The notes beneath the pieces were generated by a model. It was not told the DNA's origin and made no database searches. It saw only the letters and a program-made list of their open reading frames with translations. Shown here piece after piece: positions 52,971 to 54,376 of a stretch of DNA of 54,376 nucleotides. Numbering within the stretch: position 1 is the first letter of the stretch; every line of letters begins with the position of its first letter. Source of the stretch: Desulfobacterales bacterium (GTDB lineage: Bacteria; Desulfobacterota; Desulfobacteria; Desulfobacterales; JADGBH01); the NCBI GenBank assembly GCA_015231595.1, contig JADGBH010000024.1, forward strand, positions 1 through 54,376. Reading direction: 5' to 3'. Both the position numbers and the translations under genes were made by a program.

Positions 52971-53249
52971 TTATAAAAGATAGCTTTTCAAGTCTTTTAT
53001 GGCCTTTACAATATCCTGGATAGCATTGTGTATCCCCTCACCGTTGGAACTGATGTCCTCTGCATCTTTATTCTCGGTCTTGCCCAGAATCTTGGATTTA
53101 ATTTTTTTCAAATTATGAGCATGTTTTTCAAACTGCAGGCGATGCTCTTCTTTGATGTCTTTGATGGCGTCAGAATTAAATTGTTGGATGAGTTCTTCCG
53201 CCTCAGCCATTAATTGGTCAATATTCTTGGGATCTAAGTTTTTTGACAT
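52971..53249 (-). CDS. Small charged helical protein of unknown function
   Basis: The 92-residue protein starts at ATG 53249 after an AAAGGATATATC site. It is a highly charged, helical, probably soluble protein (AEAEELIQQFNSDAI, then a Lys-rich HNLKKIKSKIL) with a serine/glycine spacer and a C-terminal amphipathic helix. No signal peptide. I do not recognise a family. It lies between two small genes of the G+C-richer segment, each with its own ribosome site, and may be part of the same acquired set. Confidence 0.55.
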   Translation of the reverse strand: MSKNLDPKNIDQLMAEAEELIQQFNSDAIKDIKEEHRLQFEKHAHNLKKIKSKILGKTENKDAEDISSNGEGIHNAIQDIVKAIKDLKSYLL

Positions 53250-53467
53250 GATATATCCTTTCTGTTGTGATTTTTGCTTATTTTTCATTGGATTCAGACA
53301 CTAAAGGTGCGCTTTTGCCATTTCTTTAGATTTGTTATCGGTGTGATGAATCCCAGCTCGATTTCCAGGGGGCATAAGAGTCACATATCTAAATATTGTG
53401 GTATTTTGGTTTGTTAGAAAAATTTGCAGAGGATACTAACCCGAGATAATGAGCCCAACCCTGTCGA

Positions 53468-54004
53468 TCATTTTCCGTGATGCCCTTGATAACCCTTGTC
53501 TCTGCTTTCTTTTCTTTCTTGCCGCAAATCCATTTTGTCTTCTTTGCGCATTTCCTTCAATTCGTGTTTGCCTGGACGGAAATGTTTTCCGTGGTAGCGA
53601 TCCTTTTGGTGCTTGTAGTTTCTATATTCTTCATCTCTGACCTTGACGATATAGCCGTGTTTATGTCGCCGGAGTCCTTTAGGGATATGCCTGTAGTGCG
53701 TCTTACCCCATGGGCCATTATAGTTAGGTGCCACATACCACATATTCTCTCGATACATATAGTAATGGTTGTCGATATAGAACATGTCATACGGGATACC
53801 AATCGCTATGTAAAAACCGAGCGAAGGGGGAAAAATAAAGACTGGTGGTTCTTCAATATACACTTGGGCTGTTGGATGATGAGGAGCCTTAGGCGTGTTG
53901 CCAATGTTGATATTGATGCCAAAATCAACATCTCCGGCCTGTAATAGGGAAGCACCAAGAAAAAAGCAAAGGCAAATTACAATTGGTTGTATTGATTTAT
54001 TCAT
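53468..54004 (-). CDS. Secreted His/Arg-rich protein of unknown function
   Basis: The 178-residue protein has a signal peptide (about residues 1-23), a GININIGN beta segment, then a proline-rich stretch, PPVFIFPPSLGFYIAIGIPYDM and YMYRENMWYVAPNYNGPWGKT (near residues 82-102), which resembles YXWGXW-type exported small proteins. The last 70 residues are rich in Lys, Arg and His and likely disordered. It may bind metal or nucleic acid in the envelope. The start follows TTAAGGAGGATT. Base composition is above the window average. Confidence 0.6.
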   Translation of the reverse strand: MNKSIQPIVICLCFFLGASLLQAGDVDFGININIGNTPKAPHHPTAQVYIEEPPVFIFPPSLGFYIAIGIPYDMFYIDNHYYMYRENMWYVAPNYNGPWGKTHYRHIPKGLRRHKHGYIVKVRDEEYRNYKHQKDRYHGKHFRPGKHELKEMRKEDKMDLRQERKESRDKGYQGHHGK

Positions 54005-54376
54005 ACGGTTAATCCTCCTTAATATTTATTAGGGCGATGAATATATTCATTACTTATTCAATTTTGATGCCATGTTTCTAACTATCGTCGTTGGGTCTAA
54101 TTAAAGGCTGACAAAGATTCAAATCAATACCGCGAAATATCAACTCAATACTTGCTAAAAGCTATCCGCCTAAATGTGGAGGTCCTAAACCTGGCGCATA
54201 GAAAATCAATTATCATCCCAATTTCAATGAATCACTGCCCAAAGGTCATATATGACCTTTGGGAAAATACGACCTTTTATTATCGGTTATAAATTTTTAT
54301 AACAAAGATAACTACTTTTGCACTTTCAGATAAAAAATTGAATTTATTGTAAGTGAAGATTTAATTGATATTCAAT
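54005..54376. other. 372-nt region at the window end with palindromes and no gene seen
   Basis: No open frame or tRNA is evident. It contains a 26-nt perfect palindrome at 54238-54263 and a near-palindrome GTTATAAAT/TTTTATAAC at 54286-54303. The ribosome site and probable promoter of the secreted protein gene must lie in the first 150 nt, but I see no clear consensus. Confidence 0.5.
54238..54263. promoter_or_regulatory. 26-nt perfect palindrome, candidate operator or terminator
   Basis: CCCAAAGGTCATA (54238-54250) is exactly the reverse complement of TATGACCTTTGGG (54251-54263). A CGACCTTTT half-match follows at 54271. Without a loop it could be a dimeric regulator site. As RNA it would form a 12-bp stem with a minimal loop, and the trailing AAAATACGACCTTTTATT is not a clean U-tract. 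Confidence 0.45.

Noticed and set aside
53477..53944. 155-codon plus-strand frame
   Set aside because: It is antisense to the secreted His/Arg-rich protein gene, which has a signal peptide and ribosome site; the hydrophobic reading is a by-product of the codon pattern.

Overview
The window is a chromosome segment from an AT-rich Gram-negative bacterium. It is most likely a Desulfobacterota (deltaproteobacterial, Desulfobacterales-like) anaerobe. This rests on the gene mix: LPS heptose/Kdo genes, a TonB receptor, an octaheme/NrfH-type cytochrome pair, GTP-type PEP carboxykinase, a plant/spirochaete-type phosphofructokinase, a complete Che operon and PilT-type ATPases. I cannot run a taxonomic search, so the placement is an inference.

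Layout. 1-177 is the 3' end of a TnpB-like transposon gene with its right-end hairpin. 178-4421 is a cobalamin-riboswitch-controlled outer-membrane import locus: a BtuB-like receptor, a secreted beta-propeller (candidate BtuG-like partner) and a small conserved protein. 4526-10919 (minus strand) is the most unusual locus, a three-gene operon. It encodes a YkgJ-type Cys-cluster protein, a PilZ/HMG-CoA reductase/APH-type kinase fusion, and a fusion of an OleC-like AMP-forming ligase with a CDP-alcohol phosphatidyltransferase and a CDP-archaeol-synthase-like membrane domain. I read it as an uncharacterised, possibly c-di-GMP-responsive, isoprenoid or ether-type lipid pathway. 11220-15864 is housekeeping (IlvE, UDP-sugar pyrophosphorylase, PanC, MetK). 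16031-18686 holds a repeat-rich phasin-like coiled coil, two tRNA-Ser genes, an MFS transporter and a 36-residue basic protein. 18915-21635 encodes two PilT-type ATPases, one with a MerR-like N-terminal domain. 21797-29730 is an LPS/surface polysaccharide run (GmhA, HldE, WaaA, radical SAM/SPASM, glycosyltransferase-pyruvyltransferase fusion, flippase).

29814-39388 is mixed: catalase, a small membrane protein, tRNA-Pro, PyrF, phosphofructokinase, KdsD, octaheme cytochrome plus NrfH/NapC-type quinol dehydrogenase, thiolase, and a DUF433/DUF5615 toxin-antitoxin pair. 39461-45447 (minus strand) is the chemotaxis operon cheA-cheW-cheB-cheR plus a CheY-like receiver fused to a SAM domain. 45679-47489 holds an SLT-type lytic transglycosylase and an alpha/beta hydrolase that overlap. 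PEP carboxykinase follows. 49713-54004 is visibly richer in G+C than the rest and carries a DUF11-repeat lipoprotein and three small stress- or envelope-type genes, consistent with acquisition from elsewhere.

Three copies of a 79-80 nt intergenic element (12295-12374, 25128-25206, 37446-37525) each lie just downstream of a stop codon, in the same orientation as the preceding gene. Their ends are complementary, with paired changes that keep the stem. They look like a structured 3' RNA or MITE family. No CRISPR array or rRNA was seen.
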